A stretch of 64,000 bases of DNA from positions 49,525 to 113,524 of the forward strand of contig NZ_LS422998.1 of NCBI RefSeq assembly GCF_900411375.1, in the 5' to 3' direction. This DNA is from Lentilactobacillus raoultii (lineage in GTDB: Bacteria > Bacillota > Bacilli > Lactobacillales > Lactobacillaceae). The notes beneath the pieces were generated by a model. It had not been told where the DNA came from, did not search any database, and saw only the letters and a list, made by a program, of their open reading frames with translations. Within the stretch, counting starts at the first letter, position 1, and every line of letters begins with the position of its first letter. Positions 34,819-43,819 of this stretch are shown here, one piece after another. Both the position numbers and the translations under genes were made by a program.

Positions 34819-34843
34819 TGTCAGAAGATATTACGTGTATAAT
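34819..34843 (+). promoter_or_regulatory. glnA promoter with a GlnR-like half-site pair
   Basis: TGTCA at 34819-34823 and TTACG at 34831-34835 are 7 bases apart, one mismatch from the GlnR consensus TGTNA-N7-TNACA. A TATAAT -10 box (34838-34843) follows directly. Repression by GlnR under nitrogen excess is therefore plausible. No GlnR gene is present here. Confidence 0.45.
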
Positions 34844-34910
34844 ACTGGTTAAGGGAACCTGGATAATGAGTTTAGGGATCCCAAAACAATGACGACTCAG
34901 GAGGTTTTTC

Positions 34911-36233
34911 ATGAGAACAAGTGATGAGATTCGTAAATTAGCAAAAGACGAAAAAATTGAGTATTTGAGAATGACGTTCTCGGATCTCAACGGGGCACTG
35001 AAAAATATTGAAATTCCGGTTGATCTGTTGGATGAAGCGTTAAACAATCAGATTAAAATCGATGGGTCTTCGATTGCCGGCTTTTTGCCGATTCAAAATT
35101 CTGATATGTATCTTTATCCTGACTTGGATACTTGGACGGTCTATCCGTGGATTATCAATGGCGGCAAAACAGCTTCACTAATTTGTGACGTGCATAATAG
35201 TGATGGGACACCGTTTGAAGGCGATCCGCGGTTTGTTTTGAAGCAACTGGACGCATCACTGGCCGAGATTGGCTGCGGGCATTTGAATGTCGGCGCTGAG
35301 ATGGAATATTTCCTGTTTCAAGCGGATGAACAAGGGCGGCCGACAGTTGATTTAAACGACCAAGCCTCCTACTTTGATGTGTATCCGGCTGATAAAAGCG
35401 AGGCTTGCCGACGAGAAACCATTAACACGTTGAAGAAGATGGGCTTCGCGATTGAAGCGGATCACCATGAGGTTGCACCGGGCCAAAGCGAAATTGATTT
35501 TCGATTTGATGATGCGGTCACCACAGCCGATCGGATTCAATTATTAAAACTAACTGCTAAGACAGTTGCCGTGAAATACGGCTTGCGGGCAACCTTTATG
35601 CCAAAACCGTTGGCGGGTGTCAATGGATCAGGGATGCATTTAAACACCTCACTATTTGACGGTTCTCGTAATTTATTTGATGATCCCAAGGCAGATCACG
35701 GTCTTTCCTCACTAGGATTACATTACCTGGCAGGAATTCTGACACATGCACCGGCGTTTACCGCCATTACCAATCCAAGTATTAATAGCTTTAAACGACT
35801 GGTCCCAGGGTATGAAGCCCCAACCTATGTGGCTTGGGCAATTGCCAATCGGACGGCTCTGGTTCGGGTACCAGATGGCCGTGGCCCACAAACCCGTTTT
35901 GAGTTGCGAAGCGGTGATCCATCGGCCAATCCATATTTAGCTATTGCGGCCGTTTTGGCAGCCGGCCTTGATGGGCTTAAGCAAAAGTTGACGCCACCCA
36001 AGAATGTGGAAGACAACATTTATCAAATGACGGCCGACCAGCGCAAGTCCCAACAAATTGTTCAGTTGCCGGCTTCATTGTCTCAAGCGTTAACTAACTT
36101 AAAACAGGATGCGGTCCTTAACGACACTTTAGGCATTGTCGTTCCAAAATACTTAGAGTTGAAACAGGCTGAATTAACCAAGTTTCAATTGAGTGTCACA
36201 GATTGGGAGAAGCAAACGTATTTTGACGCCTAA
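34911..36233 (+). CDS. glnA: Glutamine synthetase, type I-alpha
   Basis: The 440-residue enzyme makes glutamine from glutamate, ammonia and ATP. Diagnostic blocks are DGSSIAGF, HHEVAPGQSEIDF, KPLAGVNGSGMHLN (ATP and glutamate sites), SFKRLVPGYEAP and NRTALVRVP. Its length and lack of the 25-residue insert and adenylylation tyrosine place it in GSI-alpha, as in Bacillus and lactobacilli. CAGGAGG precedes ATG 34911. It is not next to glnR, unlike the usual glnRA order. The last 65 codons and the terminator are duplicated 1.77 kb downstream. Confidence 0.95.
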   Translation: MRTSDEIRKLAKDEKIEYLRMTFSDLNGALKNIEIPVDLLDEALNNQIKIDGSSIAGFLPIQNSDMYLYPDLDTWTVYPWIINGGKTASLICDVHNSDGTPFEGDPRFVLKQLDASLAEIGCGHLNVGAEMEYFLFQADEQGRPTVDLNDQASYFDVYPADKSEACRRETINTLKKMGFAIEADHHEVAPGQSEIDFRFDDAVTTADRIQLLKLTAKTVAVKYGLRATFMPKPLAGVNGSGMHLNTSLFDGSRNLFDDPKADHGLSSLGLHYLAGILTHAPAFTAITNPSINSFKRLVPGYEAPTYVAWAIANRTALVRVPDGRGPQTRFELRSGDPSANPYLAIAAVLAAGLDGLKQKLTPPKNVEDNIYQMTADQRKSQQIVQLPASLSQALTNLKQDAVLNDTLGIVVPKYLELKQAELTKFQLSVTDWEKQTYFDA

Positions 36234-36317
36234 TCGTTAGTTTGATAACATTGATGATAATTTAAAAATACCAGTTAATAGTCATATCTCAAGCAATATT
36301 GACGTTAACTGGTTTTT
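36039..36317 (+). repeat. Direct repeat, left copy: glnA 3' end plus terminator
   Basis: About 280 bases covering the last 65 codons of glnA, its stop and the following hairpin (CCAGTTAA..TTAACTGG) recur at 37811-38088 at about 90% identity by eye. The two copies flank a 1.5-kb AT-rich segment. Confidence 0.85.
36270..36317 (+). terminator. Intrinsic terminator of glnA
   Basis: ACCAGTTAA pairs with TTAACTGGT and is followed by TTTTT. The same hairpin occurs at about 38042-38088. Confidence 0.65.
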
Positions 36318-36378
36318 AAATTACAGAGATAGGGAGAGATATGTTGGCATTCATATTTCTAGGAAGTATCCTCTTAAA

Positions 36379-36591
36379 GTGAATCCATCCGATTGGGCGA
36401 CACGCAAAGCAAGTAAAGTAGAAAAGTATTTAACAGGCTATCATATTTTAAACTTCAAAGTTACCCGTTATTTTGACGAAGATGCATATGAAATTTATAC
36501 TAAGGATAAATTTACATGGTATCTCAATAGTCGGCATTCAAGAATAATTGGGACTTCAAGTTACATAACGTCTCATCCACATAGGGCATAA
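36379..36591 (+). pseudogene. Remnant of a small protein gene inside the island
   Basis: A 70-codon frame starts at GTG 36379 but has no ribosome site near it. The frame is open upstream to 36238 without a start codon. A short out-of-frame ATG with AGGGAGAG at about 36342 stops after 13 codons. Together this looks like the C-terminal piece of a gene cut at the island edge or broken by a frameshift. The sequence (rich in Tyr, Lys, Asp) is not recognised. Confidence 0.35.
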
Positions 36592-36635
36592 GGGGTTATG
36601 GTTACGGAGAAAATATGTGATGTGAGGGATAGTTA

Positions 36636-37076
36636 ATGAGAAAAACCACAACGTGCATTTTGCTATTTATTACTGCATTTTTTGGAATGTTTTTGTTTCA
36701 ACAGGCATATGCCTTGCCCGTTTCAGCTGGTACTTGGCATAGATATACCCCGTATATACTAGGTTCCGCCAAAAAACAGCTGATCCTTAAATACAATGGA
36801 GCAAACTGGGGACAGTATGAAGACTATGACCAGAGGATATACTTTAAGGATTCGAGAACAACACGGTATAGGTATGATAGCAAAAGGAGAGTGATGATTA
36901 TTCGATACATAAATAAGTCGAAAGTTACTCCTTCAAAAAGTTATAGTTATCGTAAATTGATTTTTGCGCATGGGTATAAAATTCCTATCATAAAGTATTA
37001 TTATAAGATTGGTCATGGGAAGTATAATTATTTATATACCGTGAAATTTTGGATGATTCATCCTATTCGTTTTTAA
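36636..37076 (+). CDS. Small secreted Tyr-rich protein
   Basis: The 146-residue product has a clear signal peptide (MRKTTTCILLFITAFFGMF, cleavage near AYALPVS) and a very basic, Tyr-rich mature part. It resembles the product at 47195-47635 in overall layout (signal peptide, GTW/GCW near the N-terminus, many Tyr and Lys). The region is AT-rich and lies within the segment flanked by the glnA repeats, so it may be acquired. Surface role is inferred. Confidence 0.6.
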   Translation: MRKTTTCILLFITAFFGMFLFQQAYALPVSAGTWHRYTPYILGSAKKQLILKYNGANWGQYEDYDQRIYFKDSRTTRYRYDSKRRVMIIRYINKSKVTPSKSYSYRKLIFAHGYKIPIIKYYYKIGHGKYNYLYTVKFWMIHPIRF

Positions 37077-37180
37077 CAGTACAAATCAATCGAAATCATT
37101 TTACACATTGAAGGATGATTTCGATTTATACATAAATATCTTGGTAAGAAATCCCGAATATTTTAAAAGGAGAGAGCCAA

Positions 37181-38005
37181 ATGGTTACAAAGGGTTATTT
37201 TAAAAGAAAACTTGATAAGATTTTAAAAAATCCTTTTTTTATTTTATGGGGATGCCTTTGTATTTTGCAAGGGATAACAACTTTTCTTGATCCTCCACCA
37301 ATTTATGTGGCATCGAATGAGCCAAAAATTGGTATGGTATACATTTTTTATCAATTATTATTTTGGGTTGTGTGGACAATGAAGCTAATTTTGCCAACTC
37401 TTCTTTTGAGCTTATTGCCAACCTATTTCTTATGTGGAGTTTTTCTTTCAATTATTGGTTCTGGACAATTTGCAATTGTATTAATGCCATTTGCTGCAAT
37501 GGTTGTGGAGTTACAGTTAAAAAAGTATGACTGGCTTTTTTTATCTATAAATTTTTTTTACGTGATTGGAATTTTACTGCTCCAATTATTGCTTCTTCTG
37601 TTATTTAGAGATCTTAGTTATTCATACAAATATCGGTTGCAGTATAATCATAAAGAAAAGTTCTTTGTTAATTGGTATCGGGCAGTTAAAGAGACTCTTT
37701 CATCTGAAATGAGGCCCTTACTGTTTGTTTACGCTTTCTTACTTTCTTTAAAATTATTACTTATAATTTTTTTGCGTAAAGCTAATGTTGTAACAGAAAT
37801 GAGTAATGAACAGTGCAAGTCTCAACAGATTGTTCAGTTGCCGGCTTCACTGTCTCAAGCGTTAACCAACTTAAAACAGGATGCGGTCCTTAACGATACT
37901 TTGGGCATTGCGGTTCCAAAATACTTAGAGTTGAAGCAGGCTGAATTAACCAAGTTTCAATTGAGTGTCACGGATTGGGAGAAGCAAACGTATTTTGACG
38001 CTTAA
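37181..38005 (+). CDS. Chimeric ORF: unknown membrane protein joined in frame to a GlnA tail
   Basis: Residues 1 to about 205 form a membrane protein with about five hydrophobic helices (for example LLQLLLLLLF) and a low-GC codon pattern. From about residue 208 (EQCKSQQIVQLPASLSQ) to the end, the ORF is almost identical to the last 65 residues of GlnA, in frame, including the TDWEKQTYFDA end. The GlnA piece alone cannot be an enzyme. AAAGGAGAG precedes ATG 37181. The fusion is probably a by-product of the insertion that duplicated the glnA end, and whether it is expressed is unknown. Confidence 0.6.
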   Translation: MVTKGYFKRKLDKILKNPFFILWGCLCILQGITTFLDPPPIYVASNEPKIGMVYIFYQLLFWVVWTMKLILPTLLLSLLPTYFLCGVFLSIIGSGQFAIVLMPFAAMVVELQLKKYDWLFLSINFFYVIGILLLQLLLLLLFRDLSYSYKYRLQYNHKEKFFVNWYRAVKETLSSEMRPLLFVYAFLLSLKLLLIIFLRKANVVTEMSNEQCKSQQIVQLPASLSQALTNLKQDAVLNDTLGIAVPKYLELKQAELTKFQLSVTDWEKQTYFDA

Positions 38006-38088
38006 TCGTTAGTTTGATAACATTGATGATAATTTAAAAAGTCAGTTAACATTTATATCTCAAGTGATATAGGTGTTAACTGGTTTTT
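37811..38088 (+). repeat. Direct repeat, right copy: glnA 3' end plus terminator
   Basis: Second copy of the 36039-36317 segment. It contains the GlnA C-terminal codons, the TAATCGTTAGTTTGATAACA stretch after the stop and a related hairpin. Homologous recombination between the copies would remove the island and leave one intact glnA. Confidence 0.85.
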
Positions 38089-38149
38089 GTTGAGAATTTC
38101 AAATTAATTTTATACCCGGATAACTAAAAAAATCAGGACCATTCGTAAA

Positions 38150-38284
38150 ATGGGTGATGCAGCTTCACTAGCTAGTGTAGCTATAGATTTCGCCTTAGAC
38201 TATACGGATCCAGGCTCACATATTGCTCAATATTTAGATGATCATGACAAGAAGCCAAGTAATGGTTACTTAGAATGGTGGTGA
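38150..38284 (+). CDS. Possible 44-residue ORF next to the repeat scar
   Basis: ATG 38150 opens a 44-codon frame (MGDAASLASVAIDFALDY... ending GYLEWW) without a good ribosome site. The frame is open about 12 codons further upstream, so this may be the end of a broken gene. Composition (helical, acidic, aromatic end) is not diagnostic. Together with the hairpin at 38337 this fills the 38006-38407 interval; I see nothing else there. Confidence 0.3.
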   Translation: MGDAASLASVAIDFALDYTDPGSHIAQYLDDHDKKPSNGYLEWW

Positions 38285-38336
38285 GGATAGATTTTGAAAA
38301 AGTTATTTATTTATTTAAATGAATCGTCACAACTTA

Positions 38337-38386
38337 GAAGGGTCCTGTACATTAGCAGTTGAGATGCTGATGTGCAGGACCTTTCG
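38337..38386. terminator. Strong hairpin, probable terminator for the minus-strand gene
   Basis: GGTCCTGTACATTAGCA pairs with TGCTGATGTGCAGGACC over 17 bp with one or two mismatches. The T run is weak on the plus strand and modest on the minus strand. Confidence 0.55.
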
Positions 38387-38407
38387 TTAGCTTTTGAAAG
38401 GTAGTGA

Positions 38408-39286
38408 TTACTCACTATAAGCGCCATCCTCCGTATAGTAAGTCGCGTTTCCAACTTGGTATTTACTCATAATAACTTCGCCCTGATCACCATCAAATAG
38501 CGTAAATGGGTGGTGTAAGTTTCGAACAGCTAACCGATACTTAGTTGGTCCCGAGTTGGCGATTTTACGGTCATTAACGCCTTTCAAGTGATGTGAATAG
38601 TAAAGGTAACGCGTATTGCGCTTCACAAGAGTTTTATAGATTTTTGAGCTTGAAACAGGAACTAGGTTAAACAGGTGGTCCGTATCTTGCCCCGGATTAA
38701 TCTTTCTAAACTCAACGTAGCCATCTGATGTTAATTTGACCTGATCAGTGGAGGCATTCCACGGACTAATATCAACTTTGTCGCCAAGATATTTATAGAA
38801 AGCACCCTCAGAATAGACCGGCATGTAAGCAGGACGGCTAATCTTTGAAAATGTGTTATTGATTGAATTTATATCCTTAGTGTACAGATCTGGGTGTTGC
38901 GTGTTGTCATTAACCCATGACTTCTTTAAAGCATAACTTAGGGTATTAATGTTAAATTGGAAAATATTAGGCGTGTTTGTTTTTGAATTTAATGCTAGTT
39001 TATTACCGATAATGACGGTGCCTTTGGGAATTTGGACGGTTCTTTGGTGGACAATTTTGGGATTATTCGTGTCGTAAAAACTAAATGTGACAGGAGCTGA
39101 CCGTTTGGCTTTGTAATAAGAGACGTTATCCAAACATCGATACTTTTTTTGAAGATTCGTCAACTGTTTTTTAGAGATTTGGTGAGGCGGCACAGCATCT
39201 GGATCCGAAGAGGCATGGATATTAATTGGGATAACAGTAAACACTATCGATAAAATAGCAATTAAGAAAAACCGATTAAATTTCAC
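38408..39286 (-). CDS. Secreted protein of unknown function
   Basis: The 292-residue product has a signal peptide (MKFNRFFLIAILSIVF, cleavage near NIHASSD). The mature protein is Lys/Tyr/Asn-rich with no catalytic motif that I recognise; two stretches (PKGTVIIGNKLALNS and LVKRNTRYLYYSHHLKG) look like lactobacillus surface-protein repeats. It is transcribed alone. A cell-surface role is inferred from the signal peptide. Confidence 0.65.
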   Translation of the reverse strand: MKFNRFFLIAILSIVFTVIPINIHASSDPDAVPPHQISKKQLTNLQKKYRCLDNVSYYKAKRSAPVTFSFYDTNNPKIVHQRTVQIPKGTVIIGNKLALNSKTNTPNIFQFNINTLSYALKKSWVNDNTQHPDLYTKDINSINNTFSKISRPAYMPVYSEGAFYKYLGDKVDISPWNASTDQVKLTSDGYVEFRKINPGQDTDHLFNLVPVSSSKIYKTLVKRNTRYLYYSHHLKGVNDRKIANSGPTKYRLAVRNLHHPFTLFDGDQGEVIMSKYQVGNATYYTEDGAYSE

Positions 39287-39540
39287 GAGATGATCTCCCC
39301 TAGCTAACTAGATAATTAATCTTATTATAAGCCACTCGGATTTCGAATCAATTAAAACTATCAATATCGATAATTTTTTTGATATTACCCAAATTCGGAC
39401 AAAATTGACGATACAGATGATAATTGAAAGATTTGTTGTTGCAACATATCTTTTGCCAAAAAAATCTGGAAGCAACTCTCGAAATTCACCGTCACTGAGG
39501 CTATAATCGAATCAAGTTATAAAAATGAAGGTGAAATAAT

Positions 39541-40101
39541 TTGACGACCCCAATCATTTACATGTTCCATGGTTACACATCATTTGCACATGATCACTGG
39601 TTTCCCTGGCTGGAAAAGCAGGTTGAGGAACAGTTGCAGGTACCGTTTAAAAAGTTGAACTTTCCGGATTCCAATCACCCAAAGACATTGGCGTGGGATC
39701 AGTATTGTGATCAGATGATTAAGCCGGTTGACGGAATGACGCTGGTTGGCCATAGTCTCGGATGCATTCAAGTGTTGCACTATTTGCTGCAACACGAGGT
39801 CAAAAACGTCAACGTTTTGTTGGTCTCGGGCTTTGATGAACCAATTTGGACATTGCCGGCACTGGATGCATTTACTGAACATCCAGTTGATTATTCAGCA
39901 ATTTTACCGAAAATTCGAAACGTAACCGTCATCTCGGCCATCAATGATCCGAGTGTGCCATACCCATATACCTTGACGCTGGCTCGCCACCTGCATGCCA
40001 AGTTTGTCTTAATGCCCACTGGTCATCATTTTACAGATGCCGGAGCCGATAAAAAGCTTCCAGTGGCGTTCGACGAGTTAAAGGCGTTGTTACAAGCTTA
40101 A
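39541..40101 (+). CDS. Alpha/beta hydrolase, RBBP9/YdeN family
   Basis: The 186-residue protein has the RBBP9/YdeN layout: YMFHGYTSFAHDHWFPWL at the start, the nucleophile motif LVGHSLGCI (Ser near residue 72), an acidic Asp (NDPSVPY) and the late catalytic His in TGHHFT. Members are small serine hydrolases with unclear substrates. The start is TTG 39541 behind GAAGGTGAA. A hairpin terminator follows. Confidence 0.8.
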   Translation: MTTPIIYMFHGYTSFAHDHWFPWLEKQVEEQLQVPFKKLNFPDSNHPKTLAWDQYCDQMIKPVDGMTLVGHSLGCIQVLHYLLQHEVKNVNVLLVSGFDEPIWTLPALDAFTEHPVDYSAILPKIRNVTVISAINDPSVPYPYTLTLARHLHAKFVLMPTGHHFTDAGADKKLPVAFDELKALLQA

Positions 40102-40127
40102 CTCTCTGCAGATTAAGTACCAACTTA

Positions 40128-40174
40128 AAAAACCGTTTGTCCAGTTTCCACCAGACAAGCAGTTTTTTAACTTC
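40128..40174. terminator. Bidirectional intrinsic terminator
   Basis: AAAAACCGTTTGTC pairs with GACAAGCAGTTTTTT. It separates two converging genes. Confidence 0.7.
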
Positions 40175-40887
40175 TAATTTAAATCTTTGGAAATTTCTTT
40201 AGCCAACGTGTGCGTGTAGTAAACGGCACCAGTCAAATCTACATGAACTCGATCGCTGGCAAACCAGCCGACATGCCCCTTGCTGGCACTGTACCAATCC
40301 ACCACGTGAACGTTATGATGCTTTTTAGCGGTTTGTTTGATAAGGCGATTGGTGGTATTTTGCCAATGCCGCGGGACCCGAGTATTAATCCAGAAAATGT
40401 GTCGTTGTTTGCCGACCGTCTTTAAAACTGAGTTAATATCGGCCTTAGTCGGTGGGCCGTTGGTTCCTAAATTGATCACCAGGTATTTGGCAAGGTGACC
40501 GCTGGCTTTTAGCTGGCGAACAATGCCGGGGAGTGAATAAAACTGCCGGCCGACCGAGCCGCTAATAGCACTGTGGGGAAAAGTCTGTTTCAAATCGGGT
40601 TTGACGTCAACCATGACCGAATCACCAATTGCGGTTAAGTGAATTTTACTGGCGGTTCGGGTCTGAAGTTTGTTCAACCGGTATTTTTTGGCCACGTGTT
40701 TTTCCCGATGAGTCAAATGAATCTTTTTAGCCTTTAATTGAGCAGCTGAAGCAGTAGTGAAATGATGTCGTTCGGGATGATTACCATGGTGACTAGCAGC
40801 GTTATGCCAGCCCACACCAACTAAGCCGAAAAGAACGACGACACCAACTAACAGCCAAAGGCTAAAATGCCCCCATTTTTTAAGCAT
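40174..40887 (-). CDS. Secreted/anchored SGNH-hydrolase-like protein
   Basis: The 237-residue product has an N-terminal membrane anchor (residues 9-30). An SGNH esterase fold follows: block I is TAIGDSVMVD, a VINLGTNGPP region holds the Asn, and a C-terminal SDRVHVDLTG gives the Asp/His pair. It resembles the extracellular acetyl-transfer/esterase domain of OatA-type proteins but lacks the acyltransferase membrane part. It may modify cell-wall glycans. The gene stop overlaps the shared terminator. Confidence 0.75.
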   Translation of the reverse strand: MLKKWGHFSLWLLVGVVVLFGLVGVGWHNAASHHGNHPERHHFTTASAAQLKAKKIHLTHREKHVAKKYRLNKLQTRTASKIHLTAIGDSVMVDVKPDLKQTFPHSAISGSVGRQFYSLPGIVRQLKASGHLAKYLVINLGTNGPPTKADINSVLKTVGKQRHIFWINTRVPRHWQNTTNRLIKQTAKKHHNVHVVDWYSASKGHVGWFASDRVHVDLTGAVYYTHTLAKEISKDLN

Positions 40888-40979
40888 TGAATTCTTCCTT
40901 TACAATAAAATTTTGATCCGTTTTCGCCATCCAGTATATAACCAACTTTGTTTGTCTGGCAAGGAAATGAGAAAATTCA

Positions 40980-41020
40980 AAAACGTTCTTCTGACCATTA
41001 AGGCTAGAAGGACGCTTTTT
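40980..41020. terminator. Intrinsic terminator of the phosphoketolase gene
   Basis: AACGTTCTTCT pairs with AGAAGGACGCTT with T/A runs at both ends; it lies just after the xfp stop on the minus strand. Confidence 0.6.
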
Positions 41021-41040
41021 AGAAGGAGTTGTTATGAAGT

Positions 41041-43443
41041 TTAGTTAGTCGCTAAATCACGATTGAGGGTCCCTGACCAGTGCCAGTTTTTAACTTCCGG
41101 AATATCAGTCCCATATTCACGGATGTAATCGTGATGCTTTTGAAGCAGTTGATCCATCTTTGCCTTAAAGTCAGTGGCTTCCTGGTTAAATTTGGTACGG
41201 CTGATGGCATCCTTTGCCAAGTGATAACGATCCAATTCGTTTAGAACCCGCATGTCAAATGGTGTGGTGATGTCACCGTTCTCACGATAACCATGAAAAC
41301 TGAGATTGTGATTATGACGGTGGTAAACCAGCCCACGGAAGGTGTTTTCAAAGCCGTGGAAGGCGAAGATGACCGGCTTGGTAGTCGTAAATAACTTGTC
41401 AAATTCATCATTGGTTAAGCCGCGACCGTCTTGATCTTCATTGGCTGGCCGTAACTTCAAGATGTCGATGACGTTGATGAAGCGAACCTTGAGTTTTGGA
41501 AAGGCTTGGTGCAGCAAATCAATAGCGGCTAAGCTTTCCATTGTGGCTTCAGTACCGGCTGTCGCAAAGATAATGTCAGGTGTGCCGTCACCGTCGTTGG
41601 AAGCCCAAGGAATAATCCCCAAGCCGTCTTTAACCAGCCGGGTGGCTTCATCCATCGAGAACCATTGTGGGCGTGGGTGCTTGGAAGCCACAATCAAGTT
41701 AATTTTTTCGCGGGCTTGCAGGGCCGAATTCATCACTGCCAGCAAGGAATTGGCATCTGCCGGCGTATATTCGTTAACTAGTTCATGACCTTTTTCTGCC
41801 AAGTGGCCCAACATGCCGGGATCCTGATGAGTGTAACCATTATGATCTTGTTGGAAGGCGTGGGAAACGTTCATGATGTTAAGGGATGGATAATCATGAC
41901 GCCATGGTTGTTCGGATGCCTTTCGTAACCATTTGTAGTGTTGAGTCAACATTGAGTCAATGACTCGGGTAAAGGCTTCGTATGAAGCAAAGAATCCATG
42001 GCGGCCACTAAGAACGTAACCTTCAAGCCAGCCTTCAGCCTGATGTTCTGATAGCTGTGAATCAATTGTCCGGCCTGCTGGAGCCATATTTTCATCGTTT
42101 GGTGTCTTAATTGGTTCCAACCACTGTCGTTTGCCGTCATCCAACATGGAGAAGAATTTGTTGGATTTGGTTTCATCTGGTCCAAATGCCCGAAACGAGT
42201 GAGGATTATCCGCCATAATTTGACTGTAGAAATGAGACAGCACTTCAGTATCCTGGGCTTCTTTAGCGCCTGGCTTGGTGATCTTAAGGGCAAACTTTTG
42301 TGGATCAGGCATCTTTAACGGTTGGGCATTGATGCCACCATTGGTAATCGGGTTCATTGCCATGCGTTGGTTGCCATCAGGGGTGGTTTCTTTAATCACC
42401 TGTTTGATTGAACCATTTTGGTTGAAAATTTCTTCAGGGTAGTAAGATTTCAGCCAAGTCGTCAGCATTTCCTTATGAGTCATATCTCCGGCACTGACTG
42501 GAATCGGTACTTGATGAGCTCTAAAGGAGTTTTCAATCGGGTTACCGGCCAAATCAGTCTTAGGACCCGTCCAGCCCTTTGGCGAACGTAAAATCAGCAT
42601 TGGCCAATGAGGCAGTGAAGCATCTTGTTGAGTTCGAGCGTGCTTTTGAATGGCTTTAATCTCGGAAATAATGGTGTCCATGGTGACAGCCATTGTCCGG
42701 TGAACGCGTTGATAATCTTTTGGATCACCGTCGGTCTCAACAAAGTATGGTTTCCAGCCCATGCCTTCAAAGTAGTTGGTTAATTCTTGGTCACTCATTC
42801 GGGATAGCAGCGTTGGGTTGGAAATTTTAAATCCGTTTAGATTAAGCATTGGCAACACGGCGCCGTCATTAATTGGATTGATGAATTTGTTTGAGAACCA
42901 GGAAGCGGCAAGTGGCCCGGTTTCAGCTTCCCCGTCACCAATTTCAACGGCCGCGATGACGTCTGGGTTATCCAGAATAGCACCGGTCCCATGAGAAATC
43001 GAGTAACCAAGTTCGCCACCTTCGTGCATGGAACCCGGTGTTTCGGGCGCCGCGTGAGAAGCAATGCCGCCAGGAAACGAAAATTGTTTAAATAGTCGTT
43101 GCAACCCGGTTTCGTTTTGGGCAATTTTAGGATAAATCTCACTGTAACTGCCATCCAGATAAGAATTGGAAACCATTACCTGGCCACCATGACCGGAGCC
43201 TTCAATATAAAACATGTTTAAGTCATATTTTTTGATGACCCGGTTTAAATGGGCATACATAAAGTTTTGTGAGGCAATCGTGCCCCAGTGGCCGATTGGC
43301 TTGATTTTAACATCGTCAGCCACCAACTCTCGTTTCAATAGTGGATTGTCGCGTAAGAAGAGTTGACCAACTGATAAATAGTTTGCTGCGTTCCAGTAGA
43401 GGTTGACTTTTTGTAAATAATCATCGGAATCAAAGTTTGGCAT
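41041..43443 (-). CDS. xfp: Phosphoketolase (xylulose 5-phosphate/fructose 6-phosphate)
   Basis: The 800-residue thiamine-diphosphate enzyme shows family blocks [15 protein letters not shown] (TPP/Mg2+ site), [22 protein letters not shown] and [16 protein letters not shown], at full family length. It splits xylulose 5-phosphate with phosphate into acetyl phosphate and glyceraldehyde 3-phosphate, the core reaction of heterolactic fermentation. GGAGG lies 7 bases before ATG 43443; upstream in-frame ATGs are not supported. It has its own strong promoter. Confidence 0.95.
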   Translation of the reverse strand: MPNFDSDDYLQKVNLYWNAANYLSVGQLFLRDNPLLKRELVADDVKIKPIGHWGTIASQNFMYAHLNRVIKKYDLNMFYIEGSGHGGQVMVSNSYLDGSYSEIYPKIAQNETGLQRLFKQFSFPGGIASHAAPETPGSMHEGGELGYSISHGTGAILDNPDVIAAVEIGDGEAETGPLAASWFSNKFINPINDGAVLPMLNLNGFKISNPTLLSRMSDQELTNYFEGMGWKPYFVETDGDPKDYQRVHRTMAVTMDTIISEIKAIQKHARTQQDASLPHWPMLILRSPKGWTGPKTDLAGNPIENSFRAHQVPIPVSAGDMTHKEMLTTWLKSYYPEEIFNQNGSIKQVIKETTPDGNQRMAMNPITNGGINAQPLKMPDPQKFALKITKPGAKEAQDTEVLSHFYSQIMADNPHSFRAFGPDETKSNKFFSMLDDGKRQWLEPIKTPNDENMAPAGRTIDSQLSEHQAEGWLEGYVLSGRHGFFASYEAFTRVIDSMLTQHYKWLRKASEQPWRHDYPSLNIMNVSHAFQQDHNGYTHQDPGMLGHLAEKGHELVNEYTPADANSLLAVMNSALQAREKINLIVASKHPRPQWFSMDEATRLVKDGLGIIPWASNDGDGTPDIIFATAGTEATMESLAAIDLLHQAFPKLKVRFINVIDILKLRPANEDQDGRGLTNDEFDKLFTTTKPVIFAFHGFENTFRGLVYHRHNHNLSFHGYRENGDITTPFDMRVLNELDRYHLAKDAISRTKFNQEATDFKAKMDQLLQKHHDYIREYGTDIPEVKNWHWSGTLNRDLATN

Positions 43444-43496
43444 CAAAATCCCTCCAAAAATGTTGTTCATCATTATTGACAACCAATTTGCTTATC

Positions 43497-43554
43497 GGAC
43501 CGGTCCAATATCAAATTACAACTGTAGTGTACGGCTAAAGATCAAGCAAGTCAA
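43497..43554 (-). promoter_or_regulatory. xfp promoter with a palindrome in the 5' leader
   Basis: On the minus strand TTGACT (complement 43549-43554) and TACACT (complement 43526-43531) are 17 bases apart. A perfect 10-bp palindrome GGACCGGTCC (43497-43506) lies about 20 bases into the expected transcript and could be an operator. The rest of 43555-43819 is AT-rich intergenic DNA without a clear element. Confidence 0.55.
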
Positions 43555-43819
43555 TGGATTTGGCGATTCCAATTGTTTATTTTGACATAAGCTGTTCTTA
43601 TAATTAATAAAGTCAATAGTCATCTAAGCTTATTTTAGTTAATTGGTGTGCCCAAGCTAAGATAAATCGGTCATCACATTTCTTTGAAGAAGTTTTTAAA
43701 AGCGATTGACTAATTAATCAAAATGATTATAATTTAGTCAATAAATGTTAGAAAACATCACATTAAATAAATTTGACTCTTATTATTCGTTTAATCTAGT
43801 GCTCAAGGGGGCGTTAATG

